64,000 nt of DNA, from the NCBI GenBank assembly GCA_026075535.2, contig AP026538.1, positions 1,488,001 to 1,552,000 of the forward strand, in the 5' to 3' direction. Below, in pieces: positions 31,733 through 43,153 of the stretch. Position numbers and translations under genes: made by a program. The notes beneath the pieces are model-generated. The model was not told the origin of the DNA, did not search any database, and was given only the letters and a program-made list of their open reading frames with translations. The DNA is from Tricholoma matsutake. Its lineage: Eukaryota > Basidiomycota > Agaricomycetes > Agaricales > Tricholomataceae. How positions within the stretch are numbered: position 1 is the first letter of the stretch; the number at the start of each line of letters is the position of its first letter.

Positions 31733-33132
31733 GGGAAGTGTAGAAGGAGCAGTACACATTAATGGGCTGATATATGTAGGACAGCACCTCCTCATTCCCC
31801 AAGACACCAAAGTACAGGAATTACTCTACAATCTAGCACATGACACTCTGGGACACTTTGGCTTTGACAAAAGCTATGAGTCCCTCTGTGGTTCTTATTA
31901 TTGGCCACACATGTGATGTAACTTAGAGATGACATATATACCCTCCTGCATGGAGTGTCAGCAAAATAAGAACTGCACATCCAAACCCACAGGACCACTA
32001 CATGTGTTACCAATTCCTGATGAGCATTTTGATACAGTCACACTAAATTTCATAGGCCCATTACCAGAGGAGGATGGAAAGGACCCAATCCTGACTATGA
32101 CTGACCTCCTTGGGGCCGACATATGAATTGCAGGTACCCACTCGAGTTACATCAGCTGCACAATTAGCTGTAGTCCTCTTTGATGAGTGGTACTGCAAAA
32201 ATGGATTAATGCTACATCTCATATCAGATAGAGATGCCCTATTTACCTCTGAACTCTGGGTGGCACTCCCTAAACTCTCTGGAGTCAAACTGAGGCTGTC
32301 AGCCTCATATCATCCTGAGACAGATGGAAGCATTGAATGCACCAACAAAACAGTTAACCAAGCCATACAATATCATGTTTACAACAACCAAAAGGGGTGG
32401 TTGAAGAAACTCCCTCACATCCATTTTGCCATCATGAATACAATGAATGCCTCCACTGGATTCTCTGGCTTCCAACTAAAAACCAGGAGGTCACCATGCA
32501 TTATTCCTCCAATTGGTACCATAACTAATGATACTTCCACTGAACAAATCACTGTGCACAAGATTATTACTCATCTGGCCCTTGATGTTCAAGAAGCACA
32601 AGGCAACCTCTTAGCACCCAAGGTTCACCAGGCATATCATGCTAATGAACACCATGCCCCTGAAGAGATCTACAAGGTGGGAGACCAAGTCATGCTATCC
32701 ACAGAGAATAGACGATGTGTCTATAAGCAAAAAGGTAAGAAATGAGTTGCCAAATTCATGCCACGACATGATGGATCATATACAGTCACCCATGCCTACC
32801 CAGAATGTTCAGAGTATACACTGAAACTACCCAACAGCCCTAACACATTCCCTGGATTCCATGCTAACCTCTTGAAATGTTTTATCCCCAATGATCCCAT
32901 CCTATTCCCTGATTGTGAACTCTCCAGACCATGTCCTGTCATTACTGAGGATGGAATTGAGGAATAGTTTATCGATAAGATCATGGATGCCAGACAAAGA
33001 GGACAGGGTGTACAATACCTTGTACAATGTGAAGGTTATGGAAAAGAACATGATGAATGGCAACCTGGTTCAGAGATGACTGAGACAGAAGCACTTGATA
33101 GGTGGGAGGCAGAAAATGGTACAGATATCTGA
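31733..33132 (+). pseudogene. Gypsy A integrase with C-terminal chromodomain
   Basis: Order: HINGLIYVGQHLLIP, the zinc finger HDTLGHFGF..C..C around 31840-31960, GPLHVLPIPDEHFDTV, a core with ISDRDALFTS and the DD-35-E context SASYHPETDGSIE, GDQVMLSTENRR, and a terminal chromodomain FIDKIMDARQRG..YLVQCEGYGKEHDEW. Chromodomains target chromoviruses to modified histone H3. Stops at 31917 and 32742 are TGA for arginine and 32965 is TAG for tryptophan. There is a frameshift near 32124. The ORF ends at 33132, 31 bp before the 3' LTR. Confidence 0.9.
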
Positions 33133-33149
33133 AAGACATACAATTTTTT

Positions 33150-33163
33150 TGGGTGGGGAGGAG
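33150..33163 (+). promoter_or_regulatory. Gypsy A polypurine tract
   Basis: GGGTGGGGAGGAG lies directly before TGTAAGT, the start of the 3' LTR, and would prime plus-strand synthesis. The X termini (GGTGGGGGAGTGTAA) look strikingly similar to this PPT-LTR joint, although they are ends of a different element. Confidence 0.65.
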
Positions 33164-33174
33164 TGTAAGTCGGG

Positions 33175-33568
33175 TAAGGCAAGGCAGGGGCAGGGGTATA
33201 CCCTTATGTTTTTGGGCTAAGGGTATAAGGGGTAAGGGTAGGGGTTTGGAAGTTCATACCCTTGCATACCCCTGTACCCCTACTAAGGGTACAGGGGTAT
33301 GCCAGGGGTATGCTTATGTAAGAATATCATTTGATTTTTTCAGCTACAAAGACTCATTCATCAATTAAATTCAGATTTTGGGATTGTCCAACATGATAAT
33401 GGCTTTCATATGTTATTTTGTGCCAAACCCTTGTACCCTTGACAAACCCTCCCATACCCTTGGCAACCCTTATATGTTTCCATACCCTTACCCCTAAGGG
33501 TAAGGTGTTCAGGGGTAGGGGTAAGGGTATGAGATTTGACACCCAGGGGTAACCCCTGCCTTGCCCTA
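33175..33568. mobile_element. hAT-like MITE in gypsy A LTR (TAAGGCAAGGC family)
   Basis: Ends TAAGGCAAGGCAGGGGCAGG and, reverse complemented, TAGGGCAAGGCAGGGGTTAC. Flanks AAGTCGGG (33167-33174) and AAGTTGGG (33569-33576) differ by one CpG transition. 394 bp, rich in GGGTA words. Related to hAT-C and to 44242-44731. Confidence 0.8.
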
Positions 33569-33735
33569 AAGTTGGGTGCCCTCACAGACTTACTACACAC
33601 ACACAACATGCATGCACAGCAGCCATACACACCAACACACATAACATGCATGCAAAGCAACTGTATATATCAAAAACACTCCAATGCATGCATGCATCAA
33701 TATCTGCATCAAAGAACCACTAAATATAGAATTGG

Positions 33736-34565
33736 TAGTGTTTAAAGGTCCAGTCCAGTCTGGTTTTTGACTTCCAAATGGGGCAAACAGCAACTGCAAC
33801 CAGTCTAGGACTGACCCAGATATTGGAGGACTGGTCCTAATCGGTCCATGGATTGAAAAAAAGACTGGTTTGGACCAGTCTTTTGTCATAAAATTTATTG
33901 TGCCAAATAACCCACATGTATCTCAACAAATATGACCAATACCTCATATTTTATTATATCCATGGATGGAGATTGTAATTCTCCATAGACTGATTCAACA
34001 TTTAAGCAATTGTGTCAAGATCTGACTAACTGACTAAGATATGGCCAAAACTGAAAGGACATGCATTCACATTGCAGTTTGTAGTTTGTTAATTTGTAGT
34101 TTGTAGTCACACTCATTTGGGCTGTTATATAGATAAAATCACATGGTAAAGATGATTAGGTGTGTTGTCGTTATTTTTATGATGTCATATAGCTGTACAA
34201 AAAAAAAATTATAGCTCAGGTAATAAGCGATGTAATCAAAGTTGTTCTGATACAACAAAATACTCATACAAAATTGTTTTTGGTCATATCTCAACCAATT
34301 CTTGACTGTTTTTGATGATCCAGGGACCAAAAATGAAGTAAATATGTGTGGGAGTAAGGTCCAACATACATTGGGACAAAAGACTGGTCGCAACCAGTTT
34401 TAACCAGTTTTTCATCAGTTCTGCTATATTTTTCAAAATGAAAGACCAGCAACTGGACTGAAAAAGACTGGTCCATAAATAGACCACTGGTCTGGTCCTA
34501 ATCAGTCCAGTTCAGTTCAGTTTTGGTCTTTTTTATGGTCCTACAGACTGGACCTTTAAACACTA
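33736..34565. mobile_element. hAT-like element in gypsy A LTR (TAGTGTTTAAAGG family)
   Basis: Ends TAGTGTTTAAAGGTCCAGTC and its inverted match TTAAACACTA at 34565. Flanks AGAATTGG (33728-33735) and AGAATCGG (34566-34573). 830 bp without transposase. The subterminal parts are dense in GACTGGTC/CAGTCC words. Confidence 0.85.
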
Positions 34566-34990
34566 AGAATCGGGCTGTGAAACCATGCCCACTATGTGTT
34601 GCCATCACATTCCCATCAATTCCCCATCAATCAGCGCCCACTTAACACCTCCATCACTTTTCCATCAAATTCCCATCAAATTCCCACCAATCCCATCATT
34701 CCAACATCATGATGTGACCCTACCATGTATAGAAAGTCTTGATACAGCCATATTCTCAATATGTACAAGGTGGATAGCTATTTTTAGCATACTATAGGTA
34801 GTAGGCCATCTTTCCCTTCATTGCCCCTGTCCCTTGCTCTCTTGCAATGAAGGTATAGTTAATTATTCTTTCTACTGTATAGTACTAATGTCCCTTCCTC
34901 TCTTGCAATGAAGATAACATATTCCTGTCTGTCTGTCTGACTACTGAGTGAGGTTCCCTAACCAGGCAACCTTTCAGTGAGTATACTACA

Positions 34991-35870
34991 AGTATACTAT
35001 ACAAACTTTATCAAACTGAAATTAAGTAAAGGCCAATGAATAGTTGACAAAAGAAGAGAAATGAGGAGGGATTGTATCAAAACAATGTTGGTCAGGGCCC
35101 AAATACTGGTGATAGGTAAGTATATCAATAAGGGGAAACATTGCAGCAAACTTTTTTCTTTCCACATCAAAACCACTATCAAGACTCAGTGCCAGACTAG
35201 GACAACCAACAGCAATAAGTCTTTCTGGATGATAACCACCCCTGCTGCCATCTGACCCAGCATGGTAATCAGAGTCAGAGTCAGAGTCATAGCAAGCAAC
35301 CACTCCCTCCTCCTCATCAGAACTGTCACTGCTACATGCAATGGTTGGATACAACAGCAGAGATGAAAATGCATCAAATCTGGACAGGAGCCACTCTGGA
35401 TAAAAGATGGATATGGCTTCAACCACAGGCATGTCGAGGCAACTAAGAAAGTTGGCAATAGACAAAGAGTTGCAAGCCTCAAAGGACACATCAAGTATGA
35501 CTCAAAAAGGAGTGGCATCACAGAGGGCATCAATATGGGCCATGCATGCATGAAAGAGTGCACATGTCACCATAAAGGAGCCATAGTCATTAACACAATC
35601 ACCACAAAAAGTGGTAGAAAGACTGCTATATGGAATGGTGTTGGTCACTCATGGACATGTAACAATATGACCTTGGACAGCAGCTCAGTAGGCCAAGAAG
35701 AGGGAGCAAAGGATTCAGGCATGGACAATGAGGATACAAAAAGAAACCAAGGAGAAAAGAGGCACATAAGAAAAAAAGAGCTAAACACTGGTAAAAAGAG
35801 CAAAGGAAACACCTGCCAAAAAGGCAGGTAGCAGCACCACATTTCTGGGGAGGGCACAGGGTGAGTCCAA
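34991..35870. other. Unassigned stretch with weak ORFs
   Basis: A minus-strand ORF at 35022-35489 (155 codons, with a DSDSDSDY acidic run) and a plus ORF at 35535-35831 with a Lys/Glu-rich tail are open but match nothing I know, and codon choice is not persuasive. They may be remnants of a gene. Confidence 0.3.
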
Positions 35871-35878
35871 GGCAAAAA

Positions 35879-36735
35879 TAGGGTGTGACTCGGGTAACCC
35901 CTGGGTATAATTTCATGTACCTGTACCTGTACCTGTACCTGTGAACACCATACATGTACCCATGAACACTATACCCATTATGGTTACAGGTGCAGTTTTA
36001 CTGTGGGTACAGGGGGGTTTCAATGAGTATGACATTAATAATTTATTATAATTCTAAATATATCTAAATACAATGGGGAACCACCCCCAACTCATGATTG
36101 CGAGCAAGGGGGGGTGGTGGAGGTGATGTGGTGGCCATTGCGAGAGAAACAGACCAAGAACCACCCCCACCTCACATTTGCAAGCGAGATGGGGTGGTAG
36201 TTGTGATGTGGCGGCCATTGCAAGAGAAACAGACCAAGAACCACCCCCACCTCGCATTTGCAAGCAAGAGGGGGTGGTAGTCGTGATGTGGTGGTGCTCC
36301 CGAGTGAAACAAACCCAGAAACACCTCCAACTCACATTTGTGAGTGAGAGGGGGTGGTGGCAGTGATGCCGCAGCCATTGTTGACTAGAGGGGCCATTGT
36401 CGACTAGAGGGGGCCGTTGTTGATGAGAGGGGGCCATTGTTGTTGTCTAGTAGAAAAAACACCCCCCACTCGCATTTAGAATGAGGGGGCATGTTGGTAG
36501 TAGTTGTTGTCATTGTTGCCTAGTAGAAAAAACACCCCCCACTCGCATTTAGAATGAGGGGGGCATGTTGGTAGCAGTTGTCATCATTGTTGAGCCATTG
36601 TTGTTGCTGTTGATGTTGATCAACAAAGTCATTCGATAAAACATGTAACCGTTGAACCGGTACCATGATACCCGTAACACCATGGGTACAGGTACGGTTT
36701 TGCCTTGGGTACGGAAATCCAAACCCATACCCATA
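35879..36735. mobile_element. hAT-C-like element, second copy
   Basis: Left end TAGGGTGTGACTCGGGTAAC; right end, reverse complemented, TATGGGTATGGGTTTGG. Flanks GGCAAAAA (35871-35878) and AGCAGAAA (36736-36743) agree at six of eight positions, both differences being transitions. The interior has CTGTACCTGTACC repeats, GC hairpin units of the CCACCCCCAACTCGCATTTG kind (36070-36560) and a degenerate CAA run, in the reverse order of 13822-14100. Confidence 0.55.
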
Positions 36736-36753
36736 AGCAGAAACACAAGGCAT

Positions 36754-37204
36754 TCATAGGCCCAGGCATTCATAGGCAACCATCCAGGCAGCAAAGTAAA
36801 CTGTCATGAGGATCAGACAGTGAATGCAGCAATGAATATGCACAATGGCATCACACCAGTGAGGGCAAAGCACACACAACCTTTCTCCCATGCATGAAGC
36901 AACCATCATGGTTAAGCAGCATTTGCTGCAATAGAAAGTGGATGCATACAACACAGGATGAACATTGAACAACACATAATAAACGAACCACACATCACGA
37001 TTAGAAAGTGCATTCATTGCCAGCATTTGAAGCACATATAATAGCAAACAAATCAGCCACACTCAGCCACTCGACGGCACTTGCCGCAATACATGTTTCC
37101 CACGCATGCCCAAGTCGGAGGATAAGCGTCTTTCTCAATACTGAGAACTCGGAATTATTGGGATCTACATACTGTTTAGTTCGTAGAAACCATGTTGACA
37201 ACAA
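36754..37204 (-). pseudogene. Unrecognised Cys-rich gene remnant
   Basis: The ORF 36754-37062 has FYCSKCCLTMMVASC and CVLCPHWCDAIVHIHC, a spacing of CxxC pairs with a late His-x-x-Cys that would suit a RING-like or other zinc fold. An overlapping frame at 37001-37204 reads YVDPNNSEFSVLRKTL and may be an upstream exon. I could not assign a family. Confidence 0.3.
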
Positions 37205-37309
37205 AATAACACTACCTTCGACTTCTTGATCAATGCGTTCAGCGCCCCCACGCCCCCACGATCACCAGCTGACATCCCGTCGACCTCGTCCTGGTCCTGG
37301 TCCTGGTCC

Positions 37310-37455
37310 TGATAGTGATGTTCCGGCCCGGCTTGGCCCAAAAGCCCCGGCTTTGGCTTGGTCTGAGGCGGCTTTGGCCCGCTCAAATCTTGGGCCAAGC
37401 CAAAGCTGCCACTCATGGCTTGGCTTTGGCCTGGCCTGGCCCCAGCCATGGCTTT
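37310..37455. repeat. GGCTTTGGC-rich repeat
   Basis: Dense GGCCCGGCTTGG, GGCTTTGGCC and CCAAGCCAAAGC words in both orientations; a related block is at 46160-46310. It is probably a short non-autonomous element of which I could not find the ends. Confidence 0.45.
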
Positions 37456-37554
37456 TGGCGCACAAAGTTGATTCGGAGAGTGCAGGGGCTGGGGGCATAG
37501 GAAGTGGGTGTTGTAGGGATCCTAGCATTCACCACTGGCCAGCACCATTATTAT

Positions 37555-38771
37555 AATCTGCTATATACTCGTAAAATCACTACATCGAAAGAACACGGCT
37601 GCGTGTTCCCCTCATCTCATCAGATCATAAATCTGTAAAAAAAATGGTTAGGATCAATTTAATGTTCAGCCCATGGTGGCGCGTTCCTCTCATTTCATCG
37701 GATCTGAAATCTGTGATGAAAACAGGTTAGGATCAATCCAAAGCTCAGTCTAACGATGCACAACTCACCTACTAGTAGTATCACGGTTCACCTATCCTGC
37801 TATATCTAATTTTCTCGTAAATTCACTATATTGAGAGAACGTGGTGGCGCGTTCCTCTCGTCTCATCGTATCGAAAATCTGCGATGAAAATGGGTTAGGA
37901 CCAATCCAAAGTTCAGCCTGAACGATGCACAGCTCACCTAGTAGTATTACCTATCCTGAGTATATCCAATTTGCTCGTAAAATCACTATATGGAGCGAAC
38001 CTGGGGACGCGTTCCTCTCGTCTCATCAGATCTAAAATCAGTGATGAAAATAGGTTAGGATTGATCACAGGTTCAGCCTGAACGATGCAGGACTCACCTA
38101 GTACCCTTAGCTATCATCCTGCTATATGCAATTTATTCATAAAATCGCGATACCAAAAAAATGCGGCTGTGCATTCCTCTCGTCTCATCAGATTTAAAAT
38201 GAGTGATGAAAATAGGTTAGGACTGACCCAAGGTTCAGCCTGAACGATGCAATACTTACCTAGTAGTTAGCTATCATCCTCCTACGTGTAATTTACTTGT
38301 AAAATCACTATACCGAAAAAATGTGGCTGCGTGTTCCTCTCGTCTCAATGGCATCAGATCTGAAGTCTGTGATAGAAGGTTGGTTAGGATTGATCCCATG
38401 TTCAGCTACTCACCAGACAGTTGGTACCCTAAGATCAAAAAATCTAAATGCACAAAATCACTATATCAAGAGAACGCGGTCGCACGTTCCTCTCGTCTCA
38501 TTGGATCTGAAATCTGTGATTCAAACGGGTTAGGGTCAATCCGAAGTTCAGCCTGAACGATGCGCAACTCACCTAGTAACAATACCTATCCTGCTATATC
38601 TAGCTTTCTCGTAAAATTACTATATTGCCAAGAGAACGCGTTCCTCTCGTCTCATTGTATCTGAAATCCGTGATGAAAAAGGGTTAGGATCAATCCGAAG
38701 TTCAGCCGGAACGATTTACAACTCACCTACATAGTAAGCTATGTACTACTAGTATCCTGCTATATCTGGTT
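37555..38771. repeat. Satellite with about 160-bp period
   Basis: The word GTTCCTCTCGTCTCAT or a close variant occurs near 37608, 37681, 37851, 38011, 38173, 38333, 38486 and 38640. Each unit holds CTCGTAAAATCACTATA, an imperfect hairpin GAGAGAACGCG..CGCGTTCCTCTC, GAAATCTGTGATGAAAA, GGTTAGGATCAATCC and GTTCAGCCTGAACGATGC (itself an inverted pair). No ORF. A hAT-like element interrupts it at 38772, and a trace continues after 42038. Confidence 0.85.
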
Positions 38772-38798
38772 TAGGGATGCCGAAGTTCGGTTCAGTTC

Positions 38799-39654
38799 CA
38801 AGGGGGTGTCACGTGGTCAAACTACCATATAGGGATGGTTAGTTAGTCCAGCCCTCGAGCTGTTAAAAAAAAAAATTTAGGTAGCATAATTTTGTGCCAG
38901 AGGGACACTGACAATCTCACAAACACAGAGACACTAACAGGGCAGATACTGTACTATTCTAACACCATATTTGCACTGAATGAAGCTGGCCCTTGGTGAA
39001 TAAACATGAGCAAATATAATCTTGCAGTATCAGCTTCATTTTATTGCTTCTACAATAACTTTCTGGCTTACTATTGTGTGAAGGTCTCCTAGATAAATGA
39101 TCTCAGAAGATGATTATCAAGTAAGCATGTTATTTAACTTGTTTTCTGGGGTATTTTACTGTGAAGAAGGAGAACAATGATAAATTTTAAGTCACATACT
39201 AGTACAAGCCAGAATCTTCTGGTGATCTACTTAAATGTGTAGGATTATACTGTCATTTTTGTCACCAAAATTGAAGCTTGAAATGTGTTGGGGAAGGAAT
39301 TATAGCACCTGCACACCTGCCAGGCAGTTATGTCCTGATTTCTGACTTTCAAACCACACTTGGCTTTTATTCTTGGTGGAGAAATTGTTTAAACACAGCA
39401 TGTCAATATTACTTGCTATTCAAATGTAATCTAAGCTAGTTTTCAACTTGCAATAGATGGATTTCAAGAAATAGTTCAGAATTATGCTGCATGCATGTGA
39501 CACAACCAAGAGTAAATTATTATTATCATTTTACAGACACAGGCCCTCTGAGTATTAGGAAAGTGGCTCCCATGGTTAGTTAGTTAGTTCCCCACTTCAT
39601 GGCTTAAAAAAAATTTGACCTGGTATCCTTAGTTTTTTTTCTGACACCCCCTTG
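38799..39654. mobile_element. Nested element with CAAGGGGGTGTCA ends
   Basis: CAAGGGGGTGTCA at 38799 is the reverse complement of the ending TGACACCCCCTTG (corrected for a single base) at 39654. TTC borders both ends, a possible 3-bp duplication. Inner words GTTAGTTAGT recur near both ends. 856 bp, no coding sequence. Superfamily uncertain. Confidence 0.55.
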
Positions 39655-40938
39655 TTCAGTTTGGTTCTTTGGGAATTTCACTGAACCTAGAACTGGACCA
39701 TCAGTTCAGGTTCAGAAAGGGTTCGAATGGAGAATCAAACTTTTTGTGCACAAAAAATCTGTAACGTGGTTCATACAACTTTGAAAAAGTAAAACATGTA
39801 TATTATGAGTGACATAAATACAGGAAACTAGATTGAAGTACAGTTCAAATACAAGATGCTCATTCCAGGATCGTGGTGTTGTGTTACAGGGATGGGGGAC
39901 ACTGTGGCACAAAGAGATCAGGAGGGCTACCCATCGTGTCCCGCTGTTTTGTTCTCAGGGCCATCCAAGTCATTGTCATTTAATCTGGGTCGTTCTCCTC
40001 GCCACCTGGGGGGTTCCATTGGTCTTCCTGCTCTCATTTCAGTTGTGCTGCCTAGCCCATCATGTGTCATTGTCATTGTTGGTTGTGGCCACCTCAGTGT
40101 CATTTCGTCTTTGTGGTCCTGGTTTCTTGTCATCCTCCAAGTCCCGGTTATCCTTGTCCCTGCCATCATCCCCAATCATTTCAATTTTTGCAGTACCCCC
40201 TTTGCTGGAACTCCCCCGCTCTTTGACACCTGCTGATCTCATTGGTTGTGCTCATCTGTCAGTCAGTGTAGTCCCTGTCCTTTCCCCACATTTGTGGTCT
40301 TTGTTTAGTGCATGGCTGTACAACGACAGCCCAGTTTGATGTCACTCAGGTTGATCCACTGTGCACCAATGAGTTTCTGATCAAAATCTTGGGAATGCAG
40401 AAGAGGTTGAAGAGGCTCAAGGTTGTCTCACACTCTGATCAAGCCTTGCCACAGGTGGTGGGAGCTGTCATGGTTGGGGGTCACTTGTTGGCCTACCTGC
40501 AAATATCTGTAGGTTAGAATGACAGTAAAAGAAAAACAACATAATTTTATGTGAAAGAACATACCTGTAGTGAGCTTGGAAGGCAACACCTCCCTAGCAT
40601 TCCTTCAACCTGCAGCCAGCATATTTGATACGTATGATGTGGTGGTAGGTCAGTTGTGGTTGCCATCAATGTTTGTAAATTGTGGTTTGTACGAGAGCAT
40701 GGGACAGTGTGGCTCATTATTTCCTTTTTTGGGTCACATCATGTCATTGTCAGGATTGTTGTAGGAAACATGGAGAAGAGGGCCTTGGACCTCCATCTGC
40801 TATTACTAGCAGCAACATGGGAGACTATTTTCTCCAGAGTTTTTGGATGTCACAACAACTAAAAAAGGTTTGGTTCAAACCAGGTTCCACCTTGCCCGAA
40901 CCCAGAACTGGACTTGTGGTCTGTTTCTGCACAACCGT

Positions 40939-41954
40939 TGATGATGCTCAACCAGGAAACCCAAACAAAACCCACAATAAGGCCTTGAATGGTATAACAC
41001 TAGTTAGAGGAAGGTTGCAAGGTGGTACTAAATATCACTGCTGTTACCCAAGGTTAGGGAAACAACTTTAGAGAGGGTCCGATGATGTTTGATGAGGTTT
41101 GAGAGTGTACAAAGCACTGCAATGATGTTCGAGGAAAGTTTGAAGAGGTTCAAAGATGTTCAAAGATGTTCAAAGATGTTTGAGGGGCTTATAGAGGACG
41201 AGGACGATTTTGACAATGGCTGAGGATAGACTATAAGGATGTAGAAAGGCTTTTGAGAGGGGATAGACAATAGACAATAGTTTCGAGAAGCTAGTATGAG
41301 AAGTTCAAAGAAGTTCAGTGTAGAACACTGAACTTCGAGACTAAGTCGAGAGGCTTGGACTCAAGAGAACTGCTCTTAAATCAGACAATTCATGTGAGAG
41401 GACGATCTATTCTGTCTTTCTAAGTAGCTAGTACAAGGCTATATATGTTTGGACAAGATGGTACTTAAAAGGAAATAAAACATGAGGAATACATGAGGCA
41501 AGATATAAAACAATCAAGAGCTTTGCAAATCAAAAAATAAATGAAAGAAGATGAGAAGGGAAACATATAGAGTCATGATTTATTATGGGTACCTGTCCTA
41601 TTGATCCAATATATCATCAAGACATCAAAGCGCCACAATCACATCCTAAAATCCCATCCTCATGTCTCCTCATGTCCGGTAGTGCTCGATATGCGATGCA
41701 CTAACTCATACAAGGTGTGCTGCATGTGTCTGAAGGGCGGTGCGACAGGTATACGGTGGCCAAAGACATTTGAGGTGCTGCAAAGACATTCAAACCTGCT
41801 CAAAGTGTTGCAAAGTTGATTGAAGTCATTTGAAATAGTTTTGGAGTGGTCTCGTGGGGTTCATAGGGGTTCATAGGGGTTGGGAGCATGTGTGGTGATG
41901 TGTTGATGCATTTGGAGACATTCCCAGAGCTTAGAGCGCAAGGTGGACCTATCA
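40939..41954 (-). mobile_element. Solo LTR of family LTR-A
   Basis: Plus strand starts TGATGATGCTCAACC and ends GGACCTATCA, 1016 bp, flanked by CCGT (40935-40938) and CCAT (41955-41958). Contains GTTCAAAGAT repeats at 41150-41180 and near 41765-41830. No internal element domain remains. Confidence 0.8.
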
Positions 41955-42037
41955 CCATTGAACCTTGGACCAAACTTCTGAAAAGTTCAGGTTCAAACTT
42001 TGGTTCAGAACTGGACTGCGGCATCCCTAATCTGGTT

Positions 42038-43128
42038 TGACTCCTAAGCAAACAATCTAAATGCATGGAAAGGTAACAGGCTTATGATCAGTGTTATGAC
42101 AACTATGGAAAATGATGAGTGATACAGCAGACTTGGCCAGCCACCACATTTGTTGCAATCATCTCACACGAGGTTGTTGTTACTGTTAATCCATGCTCAG
42201 CCATTTCCAGAACTTCCCACCCACATCAACTTCGGAATGTTGTTGGTGTGCCACAAGCCACAATGAACAGAGTACATTTCAAGAAAGTCACGACTGTTGA
42301 GTACAGAATAGGTTGTGTAAAAAATTCATATTTTTTTACTGCCTCATTTTTTACCTATTTTTTACTGGTAATTTACTAGTAAATTACCACCCCAAGATCT
42401 TGAAGTAGTAATTTGCCAAGTCATGTGATAGGTACCTATCACATGACAACTCTGACAGCTCTAGTTTGGGATGTTGACAAGCTGGAAGTAGGAGTTACTT
42501 AGTAGGCTTGTTCACCCAAAGTTGTTACAAAGTAATGTACATATCAATTGGTTACCAGTTTGGGTCATCATTGTGAATGACAGTGACAACATGCATGTGA
42601 CAACCATGGTTCAAACTCAAACCCCAAATCAAACAAGTTTACATATGTATTGCCTTCAAAAACTTTGAGATCATTGCTGTTAACTATGTGTCATGTGCCC
42701 ACAGCTATCATTGATATCACTGGCCATACCATTTATGTAACAGTTCAATGACTAGATAAATCCTGAATCTGTTGGATGTGCCAGTGCCCAAAACTTTTGA
42801 TGATGAAAAAACCCTCCCTAAAGTCATGTGAACCAATCACATGCAATATTTTACCAGTAATTTACTAGTAAATTACTGCCCAGCAAATGGACCTTGTAAA
42901 TTACCTAGTAGTAGTAGTAGTAGTATATTACTGGCATGGTCCAATCGCTGAACACCAGGGGTCCTAGAGTTTCCCAATGTCATTAAGTACAGGCAAGCTA
43001 TCTAACTATTATACATCTTTGTCTTGGGCCCATGATCACAACTTCCAGTGGGCAAAACGGCCTTTGATGTCAATCACTGGACAGCTATGACCATGGGCAG
43101 GGGGTGTAGAACCCCGCTGAGATTTTCT
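42038..43128. other. Unassigned stretch with TTACTAGTAA repeats
   Basis: A palindromic TTACTGGTAATTTACTAGTA word occurs at 42365 and in variant form at 42853, and a GTA microsatellite lies at 42905-42924, suggesting a small TIR element. A plus ORF at 42119-42379 is not recognisable. Confidence 0.3.
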
Positions 43129-43153
43129 CTTTTTTTTTTTTGAAGCAGATGTA

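Larger units (their letters stand above)
33164..34990 (+). repeat. Gypsy A 3' LTR, carrying two MITEs
   Basis: Begins TGTAAGT and probably ends TATACTACA at 34990, so the ends are TGTA..TACA. Net length without the two MITEs would be about 590 bp. It contains CCCATCAATTCCC and TTGCAATGAAG repeats. The 5' LTR is not in the window, so the right end and the target duplication are unverified. Confidence 0.55.
38772..42029. mobile_element. hAT-like element (TAGGGATGCCG family)
   Basis: Ends TAGGGATGCCGAAGTTCGGT and, reverse complemented, TAGGGATGCCGCAGTCCAGT. Flanking octamer ATCTGGTT is perfect (38764-38771 and 42030-42037). It carries a nested TIR element (38799-39654) and a solo LTR (40939-41954), leaving about 1.4 kb of its own sequence. 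The middle (39830-40930) has several overlapping ORFs below 170 codons, none recognisable as transposase. Confidence 0.85.

Noticed and set aside
35022..35489. 155-codon minus ORF with DSDSDSD run as a gene
   Set aside because: No recognisable domain, no intron signals, and it overlaps other open frames; kept only as part of an unassigned stretch.
37555..38771. CRISPR-like array
   Set aside because: Regularly spaced repeats, but the whole 160-bp unit is repeated with no unique spacers, and the genome is eukaryotic.
39833..40339. Overlapping ORFs in the hAT-like element as transposase
   Set aside because: None has a hAT dimerisation motif or DDE context; three frames are open at once, as expected from composition.
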